A stretch of DNA of 39,956 nucleotides from JBAWAP01 sp049589355 (lineage in GTDB: Bacteria; Chloroflexota; Anaerolineae; VGOG01). Below the pieces are notes generated by a model. That model had not been told where the DNA came from. It saw only the letters and a list, made by a program, of their open reading frames with translations, and did not search any database. This document shows positions 21,272 to 29,373 of the stretch, in pieces. Position 1 is the first letter of the stretch. Every line of letters begins with the position of its first letter. The position numbers were made by a program, and so were the translations under genes. The stretch spans positions 1 to 39,956 of the forward strand of contig JBAWAP010000056.1 in the NCBI GenBank assembly GCA_049589355.1, given 5' to 3'.

Positions 21272-23674
21272 TCAAAACAGGGGGATTTGGGCCTCGGCCT
21301 GCTCAATGATGGGTTCCAGGCCGACGATCTTCTTGAGGTCATGGCGGTCTATTTCCTCAGCCTCCACGAGCCAGGCCAAATGGCAGTATTTGACTATCTG
21401 CCAATTGCCGTCGGCCACCGCCTCCCGTAACAACGGATTGCGACGCAGCTTGAAGTCAATCAAGGAGGCTCGCTCGGCAGGGATGACTAAGTAACGATAG
21501 ATTTCGCTAGCCCCGGCCTCCCCCTTCAGGAGGAGATGGCCCAAGTTAGCCTTCGTAGTCAAGACGAAAGCAGCGTGGATTGTCCCCTCCTCATACCACA
21601 GGACGTCGAAGCTGGCCAAAGGGCCGGGATCGAAACCCATATCCTCGATCGTCAAAAAGCTGGCTAGTTTGCTCCCCTCTAGTGCTCGCTCTCGCCAGGC
21701 TGGGCTCAGCCAAGTACCATACCCCAGTCGCTGGCCCAGCTTTATGAGCTGAGCCACGCCTTGAACACGCTGCTCCTCCCGATAGCCCCCCTGATCCTCT
21801 GTCCGGAGTTGCCAATTGTCAGGCACGATTTCCTTTGAGTATGACTCAAGGCAGGCTTCGATGAGCGTCTCCTCGGGAGTGAGGAAATCAGGGAATCGGG
21901 GATAGATGGCTTCCTCCAGCGCCTGGCGGTCCAAAGTCAGCCTTTCCTGCAATATCTCGCGGATTGCCTCTTCGACCCGGTCTCCCAAGGGGCAAGCGGC
22001 CTTTTCCGGCTCCCGCAGCCACCAAAGTGGCGGCCTGGCCCCCTCCTCGGCAGTTACGTCTAAGCGAACCAGCCCTGGCCTTGCTTCCTGAATAGCCACC
22101 TCCACTTGCTCAGCCACGAAATCCAGAGCTGAAAAGCTTTCCTCCTCAACGGCCAGAACCTGGCGCAGATGGTCTGTGTGACTCAGGCGCTCGTAAACAG
22201 CGTTGCGCAGCCAGGGGAAGGCCAGGGGCTCCCCTCGCTCTCTGAGCACTTCCTCGGCTGCGACCACAGCTTGACGGCGAATCTCACCAGCCAAAGCCTC
22301 GAGATCGGGCGTCGAGGGCACTTCGACCGGTTCCGCGATCTTGACGAAAGAAAGGCGATATTTGTCACTGTCGTTAGGCTGATAGAGCAAACCCTCCGGC
22401 TCAAAGCCAGCACCGCTGGCAGCTAAGAGCAGGGCTTCCACCAGGGCTGATGCCTCAGCAACAAAGACCAGGACGAGTCGCCCCCGGACCTGCAGAACTC
22501 TATGGAGAGCGCGGAAGGCGGCCGTCATGGCTCTTTGGTACCAAGCCCAGTCTGTCCTTTTTTGCCCCAGAAGCGGCTTCAGGTAATCTGCCGCTTTGGG
22601 ACCCAACAGCCAGCCGCTCCAGAGATAGGAGAGCGACCAGAAGATGGGATCGGGATGCGGCGGAGCGACTACGATCAAGGCCACGCTCTCCTCGGTCAAC
22701 CCCCTGGCCAAGCTTCGTACCGTCCGCGCGTCGAGGAAGGCGTCGGGTGACTCACCCTCAGCCCAAGCAAAGAGATCGGGGGCCACGATCTCCTCCAGGT
22801 TTCTAGCCAAACGCATCTCAGGAGGAGGCGACCATTGGCGCGTCTCCTGATAGGCTGCCTCGAAGGTCCGCCAGACGTTGGGCTCGAGAAAGCGTGCTGG
22901 AGGGTGCAAACGGTGAGGGCGAATCCGGTCCTCGGCAGAATAGAGATTGCTACAGGAGTCCAAGCAGGCGAGGAGGATCAATTTGAAAGCATCCTGCAGG
23001 GGCGATTCGGGGAACAAGGCTTCGATCTTGATCAATAGGCTGGCCAGAGCGTACAAGTTGCGCGGAGTGTAGAGATCTAGCAGCCTCTGAGCTTGTTCTC
23101 GGCTGTCCTGGCCACGAGTAGCCACGCGGTCCAGGATGTACCAGTAGTGAAAGCCTCGCGTTTCGATGCGGTCCAACGCTTCCAAATCAGCAGGCTCTAC
23201 CCCCGCCAGGCCCTCGCTCCCGCAGAGCTCACAACGATAGCCTTTCTCCACAGGATCTTCCCGCTCTCGGTCCCAGACAAAGTAATCAGCCACGGTGGAG
23301 TGTTGACACGCAGGGCAAGGGGTGCTATATAGTGCCTCCAGGTGTTCGCCGAGGCGCATCCCTGACTTAGGAGAGTCGCGCAAGCGAGTGAAGCCCGCGT
23401 CCATCTGGCGTGAGTTGGGCCAGGTCAGACGACCGCGCACAGCCAAGACAGTCAGGGGATTGAAACTCACCGCGATGGCTTTGCGGCCATTCTGGACAGC
23501 CTCGCTCAAGACCGTCTCACCCTGGCAGAAAGCATCGAGGACGATTTGATCGGGCTCTGTCCAGGCCTTGATGTAGGCGGTGGCCACGCCGGCGGGCATA
23601 GGCTGGAGATATCGAGCCAATGGTCCTTCAGCCTCTTTTCCCTTCCCCGGTACGAAATAGTTTACCTTGGCCAT
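21272..23674 (-). CDS. DNA-methyltransferase-like protein with degenerate catalytic motifs and a nuclease-like C-terminus
   Basis: 800 residues. The N-terminal part is shaped like a class I DNA methylase of the DUF1156/N4-N6 type. The SAM-site region is I-V-L-D-A-F-C-Q-G-E-T (44-54), where active enzymes have D-P-F-x-G-x-G. A zinc ribbon follows (C120, C123, C148, C151), then the target-site motif region V-A-P-P-H (336-340), where D/S/N-P-P-Y is expected. The catalytic first residue and the Tyr are thus both replaced. The last 150 residues (F-D-V-L-W-Y-E-E-G, A-A-F-V-L-T-T-K-A) resemble the PD-(D/E)XK-like domain D-V-L-W...F-E-V-E, again with the acidic pair gone. The protein is long and uninterrupted, so it is under selection. 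It probably binds DNA or RNA without modifying it. It lies upstream of nothing obvious and downstream of yhaM on the same strand. Confidence 0.6.
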   Translation of the reverse strand: MAKVNYFVPGKGKEAEGPLARYLQPMPAGVATAYIKAWTEPDQIVLDAFCQGETVLSEAVQNGRKAIAVSFNPLTVLAVRGRLTWPNSRQMDAGFTRLRDSPKSGMRLGEHLEALYSTPCPACQHSTVADYFVWDREREDPVEKGYRCELCGSEGLAGVEPADLEALDRIETRGFHYWYILDRVATRGQDSREQAQRLLDLYTPRNLYALASLLIKIEALFPESPLQDAFKLILLACLDSCSNLYSAEDRIRPHRLHPPARFLEPNVWRTFEAAYQETRQWSPPPEMRLARNLEEIVAPDLFAWAEGESPDAFLDARTVRSLARGLTEESVALIVVAPPHPDPIFWSLSYLWSGWLLGPKAADYLKPLLGQKRTDWAWYQRAMTAAFRALHRVLQVRGRLVLVFVAEASALVEALLLAASGAGFEPEGLLYQPNDSDKYRLSFVKIAEPVEVPSTPDLEALAGEIRRQAVVAAEEVLRERGEPLAFPWLRNAVYERLSHTDHLRQVLAVEEESFSALDFVAEQVEVAIQEARPGLVRLDVTAEEGARPPLWWLREPEKAACPLGDRVEEAIREILQERLTLDRQALEEAIYPRFPDFLTPEETLIEACLESYSKEIVPDNWQLRTEDQGGYREEQRVQGVAQLIKLGQRLGYGTWLSPAWRERALEGSKLASFLTIEDMGFDPGPLASFDVLWYEEGTIHAAFVLTTKANLGHLLLKGEAGASEIYRYLVIPAERASLIDFKLRRNPLLREAVADGNWQIVKYCHLAWLVEAEEIDRHDLKKIVGLEPIIEQAEAQIPLF

Positions 23675-23826
23675 AGCCTACCTCACAATCGGGATCGTCG
23701 CCCAGAGGTGATGAAGTTTAAGAATCTATCCAGGTAACCGCAGGTTGGCTTGTATTGCGAGACTACAGCTTGAAAGTTGTAGCTTGGGCCACTTCTCACC
23801 ATCAAGAAAACCGTTAACTGCCTAAT

Positions 23827-23846
23827 CTACACCATTCATGGTGTAG
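23827..23846. promoter_or_regulatory. Short perfect palindrome, possible operator
   Basis: CTACACCAT-TC-ATGGTGTAG, a 9-bp arm with a 2-base centre, in the 280-bp gap between yhaM (minus) and the methylase-like gene. It lies upstream of the latter and has the shape of a dimeric regulator site. No T run follows. Confidence 0.4.
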
Positions 23847-23956
23847 TACCCGTTTACCCACTCGCCGTCCCATTCTCTGATTGTTTTCTGAAAAGCTCAT
23901 CTTCATGGGCATACTGCTGTCGTCGAGAAGCCTCCCTTGCTCCTCTGCTCCCATGC

Positions 23957-24952
23957 TCACTCCAAAAACCCAGCCTCTTCTATGGACAACTCCCCTTCCT
24001 CCTGGCCAGCGTAGAGATAGCGTTTCAGCAAGCTATCGTACTCGGTCCAAGGTTTGGCCTTATCCCGTCGAGCGGCGATGATCTGAGCGAAGCGGTTGAC
24101 CTGAGCATCCAGATTCTCGATATGGTGGAGGGCGCAAGCCTCCAAAGTCTTGGGCCGACGGGGCGAGCCCCATTCGTAGCGGCCATGATGGCTGACGACC
24201 AGGTGGCACAGGCGCAATACAAGCTCCGGCGGGAAGTCGGGGATCTCGGCCAGGCGTTCGGTGATCATCCGGTCGCTGAGCACCACATGGCCCAGGAGGC
24301 GCCCTTCGTCGCTGTAATCAATATCGCGCTGGTAGGTAAACTCCTTGGTCTTGCCAACGTCGTGCAGGAGGGCCCCTGTCATCAGCAGGTCGTGGTGGAT
24401 CTGGGGATAGAGAGTCAGCACCGTCTGGCAGAGGACGACGACCTCCACTGTGTGCTCCAGGAGGCCGCCCAGGCAAGCGTGGTGGATGCGGCGGGCCGCC
24501 GGTGCCCGCGAGAAAGCGGCCACAAATTCTTCGTCGGCGAAGAATTTGTCCAACAGAGCGCGCAGATAGGGGTTCTCGACCGAGGCAATGGTCTCGCGCA
24601 CCGTCGCCAGCATCTCCTCGATGTCCCGCTCGGTGTGGGGCAAAAAATCCTCCAGTTCGTACTCGTTCTCTTCGGCCAGGCGCAACTTCTCAACGATCAC
24701 CTGGAGCCGGCCAAGGTACTCCTCCACCTCGCCCAGCACCTTGAGCACGTCGCCCTCCTCGAAGGTCTCGGCCAGCCCCTGCGCCTGCTCCCAGACGCGG
24801 GCCAGCACTTCGCCTGTCTTGTCGCTCAGAGCCAGGGTCAAGAACTGCCCCTTCGTCCGGTCGCGGAAGTATTCCAACTGTTTATGCTTCACCAGGAAGA
24901 AACTCAGCACCTTATCGCCTTCTTTTAGATCCCTGACGAACTGTTCTTTCAT
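23957..24952 (-). CDS. yhaM: 3'-5' exoribonuclease YhaM (OB + HD domains)
   Basis: 331 residues, the usual YhaM length is about 315. Residues 1-95 form an OB-fold (F-L-T-L-A-L-S-D-K-T-G-E-V-L-A-R-V-W). The HD phosphohydrolase domain follows: H-H-A-C-L-G-G-L-L-E-H-T (about 154-165), L-L-H-D-V-G-K-T-K-E (about 195-204) and V-V-S-H-H-G (about 250). These give the metal ligands H...HD...H...D. It trims RNA or single-stranded DNA from the 3' end in the cytoplasm, and together with RNase J in this window indicates a Gram-positive-style RNA decay set. ATG 24952 has AGGAGGA upstream. A large structured palindrome lies 30 bases upstream of the start. Confidence 0.92.
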   Translation of the reverse strand: MKEQFVRDLKEGDKVLSFFLVKHKQLEYFRDRTKGQFLTLALSDKTGEVLARVWEQAQGLAETFEEGDVLKVLGEVEEYLGRLQVIVEKLRLAEENEYELEDFLPHTERDIEEMLATVRETIASVENPYLRALLDKFFADEEFVAAFSRAPAARRIHHACLGGLLEHTVEVVVLCQTVLTLYPQIHHDLLMTGALLHDVGKTKEFTYQRDIDYSDEGRLLGHVVLSDRMITERLAEIPDFPPELVLRLCHLVVSHHGRYEWGSPRRPKTLEACALHHIENLDAQVNRFAQIIAARRDKAKPWTEYDSLLKRYLYAGQEEGELSIEEAGFLE

Positions 24953-24982
24953 ACCATCCTCCTGCTTTCATCCATTCAGCTA

Positions 24983-25070
24983 CCTCCCGCAGGCTTGAGA
25001 GTCGTCCCGATAGCAGGTCAAGACCGAAGGGGCACTTCTGTGCCAGAATATCGTCGCAGCCTGCGGGAGG
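24983..25070 (-). other. Structured 88-bp palindromic element in the yhaM leader
   Basis: CCTCCCGCAGGCT (24983-24995) and AGCCTGCGGGAGG (25058-25070) form a perfect 13-bp stem. Inside are CGATA/TATCG, a GGTC-AA-GACC hairpin and a GGCAC-TTCT-GTGCC hairpin, i.e. a multi-branched fold. It ends about 30 bases before the yhaM start. It could be a cis-regulatory RNA, a small RNA or a MITE. It lacks the conserved loop of SRP RNA. Confidence 0.5.
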
Positions 25071-25136
25071 GTGAACGCTTAATCATCTGTCACCCAGAAG
25101 TGTAACACAATTTCCCTTATCTGACAAGGCCAGTTT

Positions 25137-25165
25137 TTGCCGATTTGACTTCTATCTGGTATAAT
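25137..25165 (+). promoter_or_regulatory. Promoter for the LysM lipoprotein gene
   Basis: TTGCCG (25137-25142), 17-bp spacer, TATAAT (25160-25165). The ATG at 25204 is 39 bases past the -10. Confidence 0.6.
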
Positions 25166-25203
25166 TGGGGTTATCTAAAATCCCCTGCGGCGGAGTAGCG
25201 AAA

Positions 25204-26160
25204 ATGAGAACTCTTTTCGTTGCCCTATCAGTAATTGTACTGTTGCTATGTGGCTGTGGCCAGGTGATAACGGTGCCCACCCCCACGCCAGTGGCCACGG
25301 GCCATGTAGAGTTGCCTCCGGTGACACCCAGGCCCACCTCGACGCCAGCGCCATCCACTCCCGCCCCGACCTCGCCTCCTACCCCCACCCCCACCCCCGT
25401 GATCTACACAGTGCAGGCAAGCGATACCCTGATTGATATCGCCAAGCAGTATGGGATCAGTGTTGAGGCTCTCCAAGAAGCCAACGCTATCCTGAACCCT
25501 CAGCTCTTGCAAATAGGACAAGAGCTCGTCATCCCTCGCGACGACCACAATCCGGAGGGAACACCGATTTCCACGCCCACCCCTCTACCTTTTGAGATCA
25601 AGGGCCTAGGCTTCTACGAGACCCCTGCAGGCAGCCTCTGGTGCCTGGGGGAAGTGAGCAACTCCTCGGGCCAAGACATCGAACGAGTCCAGGTAGAGGC
25701 CTCGCTCTACGACGAAGAGAACAGGGTGCTGGCCACGGAATCGGCCTTCGTCGCTTTAGAGATCGTTCCTCAAGGGGGCAAGGTCCCCTTCGCTATCCTC
25801 TTTGCTAACCCGCCAGCCAGCTTTGCCAAATATCAGGCCATCGCCCTGAGCGGAGACCCAGTGACCTATCTGGGAAATCGCTATTTGGATCTAACCGTTA
25901 CCGAACAACAAGGTGAATCCGAGGGGCACTATTTCACCGTGGAAGGCTCGGTCCAAAACACTGGCCAGGCCAACGCCAAGACGGCCACAGTCCTGGTCAC
26001 CGCCTATGATGCCCACGGCCGGGTGACAGGCTTCCGTCAAGTAGATCTAGAGAACGCTCCAGCAATAGGAGAGTCCTCCCCCTTCCAGGTAAACCTATTG
26101 CCTTTCGGAGGCGCGGTGGTAACCTACACTGTCCAGGTTCAAGGAACGCGCCTCGAATAA
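25204..26160 (+). CDS. LysM-containing lipoprotein with two FxLYD-type domains
   Basis: 318 residues from ATG 25204; a frame-open start at 25165 would lie inside the -10 box and spoil the signal peptide. N-terminus MRTLFVALSVIVLLLCGCG carries a lipobox (L-C-G-C). A Pro/Thr linker (T-P-T-P-T, about 25-70) leads to one LysM module, Y-T-V-Q-A-S-D-T-L...L-Q-I-G-Q-E-L-V-I-P (about 75-118), which binds peptidoglycan or other GlcNAc polymers. Two immunoglobulin-like FxLYD-type repeats follow (about 135-225 and 230-317). It is a lipid-anchored protein on the outer side of the membrane that can bind the wall. A c-di-AMP receptor gene lies downstream. Confidence 0.85.
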   Translation: MRTLFVALSVIVLLLCGCGQVITVPTPTPVATGHVELPPVTPRPTSTPAPSTPAPTSPPTPTPTPVIYTVQASDTLIDIAKQYGISVEALQEANAILNPQLLQIGQELVIPRDDHNPEGTPISTPTPLPFEIKGLGFYETPAGSLWCLGEVSNSSGQDIERVQVEASLYDEENRVLATESAFVALEIVPQGGKVPFAILFANPPASFAKYQAIALSGDPVTYLGNRYLDLTVTEQQGESEGHYFTVEGSVQNTGQANAKTATVLVTAYDAHGRVTGFRQVDLENAPAIGESSPFQVNLLPFGGAVVTYTVQVQGTRLE

Positions 26161-26162
26161 AG

Positions 26163-26206
26163 AGGTGCCCGGCACTCTGCAATGTCGCCTGGAGTGCCGG
26201 GCACCT
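26163..26206. terminator. Perfect 15-bp hairpin after the LysM gene
   Basis: AGGTGCCCGGCACTC (26163-26177) and GAGTGCCGGGCACCT (26192-26206), 14-base loop, two bases after the stop. No T tract follows, so it may equally be a dispersed GTGCCCGGCAC-type repeat that serves as transcript end. Confidence 0.65.
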
Positions 26207-26293
26207 GAACGGATACGAATGAAGAAACGTGGACCTGTCGCTGAGTTGTTGCCGGAGGAATATCGGGGACTCTATCGCTAAGTTGGAGGTGAC

Positions 26294-26593
26294 ATGTCTA
26301 TGAAGCTGATCCAGGCCATCGTCCACAGCGACGACGCTGATGCAGTGATCAATGCCCTGTTAGCCCAAGGCTTCAGGGCCACACGCATGGCAAGCACCGG
26401 CGGTTTCCTGCGAGAGGGTAACACGACTATTGTGAGTGGCATCGAGGAAGGGCAGGTTGACGAGGTGCTGAATATCATCAAGCAGCATGTCAAGTCTCGC
26501 TTGTATGTGCCAACATGGCCCAAAGCGAAGGAGGTGGAGGTCAGCGGGGCCATCGTCTTCGTGATAAATGTGGAGAGGCTAGAGAGACTGTAA
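26294..26593 (+). CDS. darA: PII-like cyclic-di-AMP receptor (DarA/PstA family)
   Basis: 99 residues, usual length about 105-110. Starts M-K-L-I-Q-A-I-V after a GGAGGTGAC site. The family's loop motifs are present: A-T-R-M-A-S-T-G-G-F-L-R-E-G-N-T-T (residues 29-45) and an A-I-V-F-V-I-N-V end strand. Proteins of this family form PII-like trimers that bind c-di-AMP in the cytoplasm; partners are mostly unknown. Linked to the DinB-like gene 4 bp downstream. Its presence implies that a diadenylate cyclase is encoded elsewhere. Confidence 0.88.
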   Translation: MSMKLIQAIVHSDDADAVINALLAQGFRATRMASTGGFLREGNTTIVSGIEEGQVDEVLNIIKQHVKSRLYVPTWPKAKEVEVSGAIVFVINVERLERL

Positions 26594-26597
26594 AGCT

Positions 26598-27086
26598 ATG
26601 AAAAATAAGCAGGAGCTATTGGACGAACTCGAAGCAGCGCGAGCTGGGCTCCTTTCGGCTATTGAGGGCCTGAGCGAGCAAGAAATGGCCTGCCCAGGCG
26701 TAGTTGGCGAGTGGTCGGTGAAAGACACCCTGGCCCACATTGCCGCCTGGGATGAGGAGACCCGCGCTGTAATCCATGCCTTCGTTACCCAGGAGGAACC
26801 TGTTTTCGACTACAAGATTTCGGGCAAGCGAGGCTTTGCAAAGTGGAACGCCCAGCAGGTGGAGAAGCGACGAGACCTCTCGGTGGCGCAGATTCTAGCC
26901 GAACTGGAGGAGGCTCGTCAGGAACTCGTGGAGTTGGTTCAGGGGCTGGCCGAGGAGCAACTCAGCCGCCGGGCTGTTCCTCCCTGGCGCTGGCCGACAA
27001 CCGCCCGGCGGAATCTGGAAATCCAGGCCGGACACGATCGGGAACATGCCGAGCAAATCATTGCCTGGCGGGAAGTTGAGCCCTAA
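26598..27086 (+). CDS. DinB/ClbS-like four-helix-bundle protein
   Basis: 162 residues, all helical. The pattern V-G-E-W-S-V-K-D-T-L-A-H-I-A-A-W-D (about 36-52) and the final G-H-D-R-E-H-A-E-Q-I (about 144-153) supply the three histidines that bind a metal in DinB-superfamily proteins. The closest known style is ClbS/DfsB (W-S-x-x-D-x-x-x-H-x-x-x-W). Members act as metal-dependent thiol transferases or protection proteins; the substrate here is not known. It follows darA by 4 bp and is probably translated from the same transcript. Its stop is followed by a repeat-filled gap. Confidence 0.8.
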   Translation: MKNKQELLDELEAARAGLLSAIEGLSEQEMACPGVVGEWSVKDTLAHIAAWDEETRAVIHAFVTQEEPVFDYKISGKRGFAKWNAQQVEKRRDLSVAQILAELEEARQELVELVQGLAEEQLSRRAVPPWRWPTTARRNLEIQAGHDREHAEQIIAWREVEP

Positions 27087-27388
27087 ACCCACTGGTGCTA
27101 ACTTTTCAGGCAGCGCGGGAATAAATCCCCGCGCTGAGAGAACAAAGCCCCAAAGGGCTGGGCTCTAGCCCGTAGGCGATGCCCTGAGCCTTGTCCTGAG
27201 CCCAGTCGAAGGACTGCGAAGGAGCTTCGCTCTTTCAGCCCTGAGGCTTCGCCGCGAGCTCAGCCAAGCGGTTCACCTCAGGGCGATGCTTTTTGTTTGT
27301 CCTGGCAACCTTTTCGGGTCGAACACACCCTGTGCTCCGTACTGGTTGTAAAGTCACTCCTCGATCCATCGGATAGGAGAAGATACAC
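27087..27388. repeat. Gene-free gap filled with dispersed palindromic repeats
   Basis: Hairpin CAGCGCGGG/CCCGCGCTG (27111-27136), then AGCCC-caaa-GGGCT (27146-27159). Then comes the GTCCTGAGCCCAGTCGAAGG box (27193-27212), the reverse form of the box at 5195. Fragments with GCTTCGCC/GGCGAAGC-type symmetry follow up to about 27300. No coding frame is convincing. Hairpins near its left end may terminate the darA-dinB transcript. Confidence 0.65.
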
Positions 27389-29227
27389 GTGACTTTTGCA
27401 CAACTCTTCTTGATTATCGTCGTCGCAATTCCTTTGATCTTCGTCGGTCGCAATCGCTTGCGAATGGATCTGGCAGCACTGCTGATCGCCCTGATTCTGG
27501 GTATTGGACAGTTCTTGGGATTGGAGTTGTTAGGCCCTGAGCACACCCCTCAGGCCGCCGTCAAAGCCATCTCCGGCCTGAGTGAGCCGGTGGTCTTGAC
27601 GCTGCTCAGCCTCTTCATCATAACGCAGTCGCTAGACAAATCCGGCGTCACACGTTGGATTGCGCGCCGTCTCATTGATCTTGGCGGCCGATCGGAGCGG
27701 CGCTTGATCGTGCTGTATGCCACTAGCACGGCTCTCCTGTCGCTGTTCATGAACAACCTGGCGGCGGGTGCACTGCTGTTGCCCAGTGCCATGGAAACTT
27801 GCCGCCGCACCGGTGTCAAGCCCAGCAAGTTGTTGATTCCAGTGGCCTACGGCAGCTTGTTGGGTGGCAGTGCGACTTACTTCACCACCGCCAACATCAT
27901 CGTCAGCAATCTGCTGGCCTCAGCCCATCCGCCTCAGGCGATGTTGCACGTATTGGATTTCACGCCGACCGGCGGTCTGATCGTCCTCGCCGGGATCGCC
28001 TTCTTGGGATTGTTCGGTCCTCGCCAGTTGCCAGATCGGCTGCCCGCGCCCGAACTGATGATGGCTCGCTACACCGGCAGCGATCTGGAAGATTACTATC
28101 AACTCAACGAGCGGTTGTGGGAAGCTATGGTGCTGCCTGATTCGCCTTTGGCCAATAAGCCGCTGGCCGAAAGTCGCATTGGCGAGCAACTAGGGCTGAC
28201 CATTGCCGGTGTATGGCACGGTCGGCAGGCAATCTTCTCGCCATTACCCGACCAGGTTATCCAGCCGGGCGATATTCTGCTGATCGTCGGTCGAGAAGAG
28301 CGCATGCAGCAGTTGACCGGGCTGGGCTTGAAGATCGGACGTGAGAACACCAACAACCACATCAGTGCGCGCGGTGTCTCACTCATCGAAGCGATGCCTG
28401 CGCCACATTCGCAAGTCTTAGGCTGCACACTGCGCGAGCTGGAGTTTCGCACCAAATACGACTTTACTGTGCTGGCGCTGTATCGCAACGGGCGTAGCTA
28501 TCGCACCGATGTCGGCGACTTCAAGCTGAGGCTGGGCGATTCCCTGTTGATGATCGGCTCGCGCAGCAAATTGAAGCGCCTGTACAGCAGTCCGGATTTC
28601 ATCGTATTGGAGCCTGACCCAAGCGATCAACCTGTGCAGCGACTGCAAGCCAGCTTGACGGTGGGCGTGATCGCCGCTGGAATCATTGCCTCGCTTCTGG
28701 GCCTGCCGGTGCATTTCTCGATGCTGGCCGCCGCGCTGCTGCTGCTGATCACCGGAATGCTCAGCATGGAAGAAGCCTATCAGGGAGTCAAATGGCAGGC
28801 GATCTTTTTGATCGCCGGGATGTACTCGGTAAGTCTGGCCATGGTCAATACCGGGCTGGCCAAATGGATCGGCGAGGTCATGGTCGCCATCGTGACCCCG
28901 CTGGGGCCGTTGGGGTTGGGCGCGGGGGCCTATCTTTTGACGGCGGCATTGACGCAGGTCATGGGTGGACAGGTCACGGCGTTAGTCACCGGGCCGATCA
29001 CGATCAGCGCGGCAATCAGCCTGCGCGCCAGCCCGCAAGCGGTGGCCGTAGCAACGGCCATCGGCTGCTCAGCGTCTTTCTTCACGCCCCTCGCGCACCC
29101 AGTCAACATCCTGATGATCGCGCCGGCAAATTACAAGTTTGAGGACTTCTTCCACATCGGCTGGCGCTTGACGATCGTGTGCTTTGTCATGCTGCTCGTC
29201 GGCCTGATCGTCTTCTGGAGACTATAA
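27389..29227 (+). CDS. SLC13/DASS-type permease with two TrkA-C domains
   Basis: 612 residues from GTG 27389 with AGGAGA upstream. Two hydrophobic halves (about 1-210 and 420-612) carry the hairpin motifs of the DASS fold: L-F-M-N-N-L-A-A-G-A-L-L-L-P in the first, and S-F-F-T-P-L-A-H-P-V-N near the end of the second. Between them lie two RCK/TrkA-C regulatory modules (about 225-315 and 330-415), with the typical G-D-I-L-L-I-V-G and G-D-S-L-L-M-I-G-S strands. Such proteins import anions (sulfate, dicarboxylates or citrate) with Na+; the TrkA-C part senses a nucleotide or ion in the cytoplasm. Substrate unclear. It stands alone between a repeat gap and a MITE. Confidence 0.88.
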   Translation: MTFAQLFLIIVVAIPLIFVGRNRLRMDLAALLIALILGIGQFLGLELLGPEHTPQAAVKAISGLSEPVVLTLLSLFIITQSLDKSGVTRWIARRLIDLGGRSERRLIVLYATSTALLSLFMNNLAAGALLLPSAMETCRRTGVKPSKLLIPVAYGSLLGGSATYFTTANIIVSNLLASAHPPQAMLHVLDFTPTGGLIVLAGIAFLGLFGPRQLPDRLPAPELMMARYTGSDLEDYYQLNERLWEAMVLPDSPLANKPLAESRIGEQLGLTIAGVWHGRQAIFSPLPDQVIQPGDILLIVGREERMQQLTGLGLKIGRENTNNHISARGVSLIEAMPAPHSQVLGCTLRELEFRTKYDFTVLALYRNGRSYRTDVGDFKLRLGDSLLMIGSRSKLKRLYSSPDFIVLEPDPSDQPVQRLQASLTVGVIAAGIIASLLGLPVHFSMLAAALLLLITGMLSMEEAYQGVKWQAIFLIAGMYSVSLAMVNTGLAKWIGEVMVAIVTPLGPLGLGAGAYLLTAALTQVMGGQVTALVTGPITISAAISLRASPQAVAVATAIGCSASFFTPLAHPVNILMIAPANYKFEDFFHIGWRLTIVCFVMLLVGLIVFWRL

Positions 29228-29232
29228 GGCTT

Positions 29233-29360
29233 GATGTAAGGTGACTACTCAGGCTGTCATTGCGAGCGAAGCGAAGCAATCCCCAAGCCGCAAGGAGGAG
29301 ATTGCTTCGTCGCAAAAAACGCTCCTCGCAATGACACGGGCTGAGCAGTTACGATGTAAG
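29233..29360. mobile_element. 112-bp MITE with long TIRs and 8-bp target duplication
   Basis: GATGTAAG occurs at 29233-29240 and again at 29353-29360. Inside, GTGACTACTCAGGC then TGTCATTGCGAG (29241-29266) faces CTCGCAATGACA followed by CGGGCTGAGCAGTTAC (29325-29352), so the ends are inverted repeats of about 26-28 bases with few mismatches. The middle contains GAAGCAATC / GATTGCTTC, so the whole element can fold on itself. No transposase is encoded. Confidence 0.8.
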
Positions 29361-29373
29361 ACAATCTCCTCAA

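Noticed and set aside
24122..24928. 268-residue plus-strand frame opposite yhaM
   Set aside because: yhaM on the minus strand has intact OB and HD motifs; this is its shadow.
24983..25070. Bacterial SRP (4.5S) RNA
   Set aside because: The length and hairpin shape fit, but the conserved SRP loop sequences (GGAA-type and AGCA) are not present.
27087..27388. A possible small gene in the repeat-rich gap
   Set aside because: Frames here are made of hairpin repeats and show no start signal or protein-like composition.
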